Shown here piece after piece: positions 61,384 to 64,000 of a stretch of 64,000 nucleotides of DNA. The stretch lies in assembly GCA_946803715.1 (NCBI GenBank), contig CAMPET010000266.1:27235-91234 (forward strand), in the 5' to 3' direction. This DNA is from Beroe ovata (Eukaryota > Ctenophora > Nuda > Beroida > Beroidae). The notes below the pieces were generated by a model that ran no database searches, was not told the origin of the DNA, and saw nothing but the letters and a program-made list of their open reading frames with translations. A program made the translations under genes and the position numbers. Position 1 is the stretch's first letter, and every line of letters starts with the position of its first letter.

Positions 61384-62883
61384 ATGAGGTTGTTAGTGTT
61401 GTCAGTGTGTCTCCTGCCCACCGCAGTCCTCTCGTATTTCACCACTGTCGACCCCAAAACAGAGACATGCTTCTTCGACACAGCCACCAGCGGCACCAAG
61501 ATGAGCCTCACATTTGAGGTGGCAGAGGGCGGCTTCCTCGACATTGATGTAACGGTAAGTGAATGTGTGTTTATTATGCACAATACACGCAGTGTATATG
61601 TGCTTGTACAATGTACTATGTACAAAATCGAATGGCCCACACATACACACTACTTCGTCTGTTTGTATGGGTCATGTGATAGGTATGCGCTTAGTAAACG
61701 TACATTGACTATCCAAGGTGGAATTATGGTGGGTAATCAAGATAATATTCTGAGCACTCATATTCAGCTAGATAAATTCTCCCCCCAGATATCTGGACCA
61801 GAAGGGAAGGAAGTGTACAAGGGTTCGCGTGAGAGTAGTGGAAAATACGCATTCAGCGCGTACATGGACGGTGACTACAAGTACTGTTTCAGTAATAGAA
61901 TGAGCAAGATGACTAAGAAAGTGGTCATGTTCAATATGGACGTTGGTGAAACAAAGCCGTATGCATTGGAGGAGAATCCAGATCAGGGTGAGTTTGGTTC
62001 ATGTGTGTGACGTCATTCACCAGTTAATTGCAAGAGAAGTGTTTGAACCGATTGTTATATCTGAGAGAACGATAAACAGTCTCCCATGAAACTATCATAA
62101 TTCTCATCCACCGTGTATAAGATCCTGTAAAAGAGTAATGACGTGTTATCTTGTGTCTTCAGAGCATGATAAACTGGCAGAACAGCTCGAACAACTGAGC
62201 GGACAGCTAGTTTCGATAAAACACGACCAGGAGTACATGGAAGTGAGGGATAGAACTCATGGCATAAGTTAGTATTCTCACAGTCTCATTCTCTCTGAGC
62301 ACAACATGTTGATAAAGATGTAGATAGTGTGAGACTGTGCGCCGGTCACTGTCAAGTGTTTCAATAAACGTACCGCGCGCCGACATTTAAGTGTTCAACT
62401 GAAAGCAGAATTTGCGTAATATGTAAGTGCGTGCGAGATTTCGTCCGGTGTTTATTCAGTGAGCCACGTTGTGGATTTCGATTTATAGACGAAATGTTGT
62501 CGATGATGATATAGACCCTGTCGAGAATTTCGTTTTGCGCGCGCGGTGCAAACTTATTCTCAGACAGAAGTGTGTGCTGTGAAGTGTGTGTACTGTGAAG
62601 TGTGACCTTGTTACTGGTACGGGTTAACAGAGGGTGTGTGAGGGCAGAAAACGTGGATGACAATTACGAGAGTCTGATTGTATCCGGGGTTGTTCATGAA
62701 TCATATTGTGAATACCGTTTCCACTTTCATTGAGCATTTCTATCAATTTCTTTTTCAGTTAATGACTCTACCAACCAAAGAGTCGTGTGGTGGGCTTTCT
62801 TCGAAGCATTGGTCCTCCTCGCCATGTCACTGGGTCAGGTTTACTACTTGAAACGTTTCTTCGAGGTCCGCCGAATAGTTTGA
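61384..62883 (+). CDS. TMED2: p24-family cargo receptor TMED2
   Basis: p24 proteins cycle between ER and Golgi in COPI and COPII vesicles. Exons 61384-61554, 61789-61987, 62163-62267 and 62759-62883 give 199 residues (human has 201). A signal peptide ([17 protein letters not shown]) precedes the GOLD domain with [41 protein letters not shown] and YCFSNRMS, whose two cysteines form the family disulfide. A coiled coil ([20 protein letters not shown]) leads to one membrane segment ([17 protein letters not shown]) and the short tail [10 protein letters not shown], with the FF and basic pair that bind coatomer. The frame is also open to an earlier ATG at 61309, but starting at 61384 gives the proper signal peptide. 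The last intron carries a MITE fragment. Confidence 0.96.
62497..62573. mobile_element. tagaccctgtcgag-family MITE in TMED2 intron
   Basis: Shares gatatagaccctgtcgagaa and the cgcg tract followed by caaacttattctcagacaga with 42097-42190. Confidence 0.8.
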
Positions 62884-63367
62884 TCACTAAATATGACATA
62901 ATAAGATAATATCATGACATAATTTGGTGTGTGTGTGAAAGAGGAATCTCTTGGTAACTTTGATGATAAATAGGACGAGTAGTGTTGTAACGAAGATTTT
63001 ACTGTTGCAATAAAACGAAGCGTTATTCTGTTGTAATATTTCAATTCATCTGTCATGAATCATAATAATACATCTGAAGATATTGGTTTGATAGCAATCT
63101 GATAATTGATCATCCGTGTCAATATACAACACAAATATCACAACAGAACATCGCTTCGTTTAATTGCTACTCGTCCTATTAATCATCAGAAAATGACATA
63201 ATTTATTCAAATATTTTATTTTAAGCTCTCTCCTTTTTGAACCGTCTTTTCAGAATTACGGTGTTTCTTGATGTGAAACTTTTATACTTAAAACTTTTTA
63301 GTGTCAGTTATGAGTAAATATTGTTGAGAACATATGGATTTACGACTATTATTGTACTAACTGGCAT
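62884..63367. other. Intergenic, nothing recognised
   Basis: AT-rich sequence following TMED2. Imperfect inverted stretches (for example aataaaacgaagcg and cgcttcgttt at 63009-63158) may be an eroded foldback element. No exon seen. Confidence 0.5.
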
Positions 63368-63725
63368 GGCTCTTACTAAATCCATCGCCCTAATTTTATC
63401 ACGTGACTTATGTTTTTTCGGTTTCCTGACCCATCCCAAACCCTAACCCTATTACTCTAACCCACAGGATACTTCCAAACCCTGACCCGAACCCTAACCC
63501 GAGGGTTAGAAAACGCGATTAAGTGGAAAAATGTCTGGTCACGTGACCAAATCAGTTTTTCGCCCATAACTCTCCAGGGAAGCATTTTGACCCTATACAT
63601 CACATGGGGTGATTCGAATCAGCCCTTAAAGCATAAAAATACATCGATTCATGTCTGATTTACCGAAAAAAGAGACAAAAATTAAGAATTTACAAAAAAT
63701 TAGGGCGATGAATTTAGTACGAGTG
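63368..63725. mobile_element. MULE-like MITE, copy 2, with perfect 9-bp duplication
   Basis: Same termini, orientation and internal telomere-like block as 392-713. The nonamer aactggcat is exact on both sides (63359-63367 and 63726-63734), which fixes the element's ends. Confidence 0.9.
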
Positions 63726-63841
63726 AACTGGCATAACTATGCGGTCATGATCATTGATCAGCAGTTCAAAGTCAATTTCTTACAATCGTACTAATACCAT
63801 ATATTATTCCTTGTCTGGCCGCGATGCTAGACCGCTGATGC

Positions 63842-63950
63842 AAGCCGCGAAGCGGCTTGCGTCTGTCTGAGAATAAATTTGCGATTTTGCGCCGCGCGCA
63901 AAACGAAATTCTCGACAGGGTCTATCATGTCATCGATTGACAATATTGTT
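63842..63950. mobile_element. tagaccctgtcgag-family MITE, reverse copy
   Basis: Reads cgatgctagaccgctgatgc at the left and ctcgacagggtctatcatg at the right, with a gccgcgaagcggc hairpin between. It is the reverse orientation of the copy near 42097-42200 and is followed at once by the foldback motif that opens the window (63948-64000). Confidence 0.8.
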
Positions 63951-64000
63951 CCCAAAACCAGGCCAAATGACATGAGATTTGGTTTTTTCTGTTTGCGGCA

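Overview
The window is nuclear DNA of an animal. Genes are split by many short GT-AG introns. Several families are animal-specific: a Janus kinase with FERM, SH2-like, pseudokinase and kinase parts, a junctophilin and a dickkopf/colipase-like secreted protein. They sit beside general eukaryotic genes (POLR3E, UBE2L3, USP8, TMED2, a TBC RabGAP). The compact genes, the divergent JAK and the abundance of small MITEs suggest a non-bilaterian animal, most likely a sponge. That placement is inference; nothing in the sequence proves it. Ten isolated single-N positions and two longer N runs (10383-10415, 29260-29422) mark contig joins. Several joins are flanked by near-identical duplicates that look artificial.

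Layout, left to right. 1-760 holds a large foldback repeat and a MULE-like MITE. 779-1381 (+) holds the 3' exons of an unknown coiled-coil gene. 2008-5553 (-) is a junctophilin. 5560-7970 is mostly microsatellites. 7973-8926 (-) is a UBE2L3-type E2. 9147-14120 (-) is POLR3E (RPC5). 15094-17009 (-) is a WW plus CUE-like protein whose 3' end is lost at a join. 17010-19660 is a divergent intergenic region with a probable 5' UTR intron for JAK. 19664-26106 (+) is a JAK-like kinase readable in full (1097 residues). 27005-40574 (-) is a long coiled-coil gene whose introns contain tandem arrays and a Gag-only retroelement on the opposite strand (34132-38873). 40600-42400 is a cluster of nested MITEs. 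42409-45229 (-) is an extended SDR reductase with an acidic N-terminal extension. 47142-48080 (-) is the dickkopf/colipase-like gene. 50892-54829 (-) is a TBC-domain RabGAP. 55932-60834 (+) is USP8, readable in full (1117 residues). 61384-62883 (+) is TMED2, readable in full (199 residues). 63368-64000 repeats the MITE and foldback families seen at the left end.

These look like independent housekeeping and signalling genes rather than one pathway. Three concern ubiquitin (UBE2L3, USP8, the CUE-like protein) and three concern membrane traffic (USP8 on endosomes, TBC RabGAP, TMED2). I see no sign that they are co-regulated. The less ordinary content is repetitive: a dispersed element built of 108-bp tandem units in three places, several MITE families with readable target-site duplications, in-frame intronic minisatellites, a junctophilin intron whose repeat unit carries the 5' splice site, and a recurring GGTGTCA core shared by unrelated tandem arrays.
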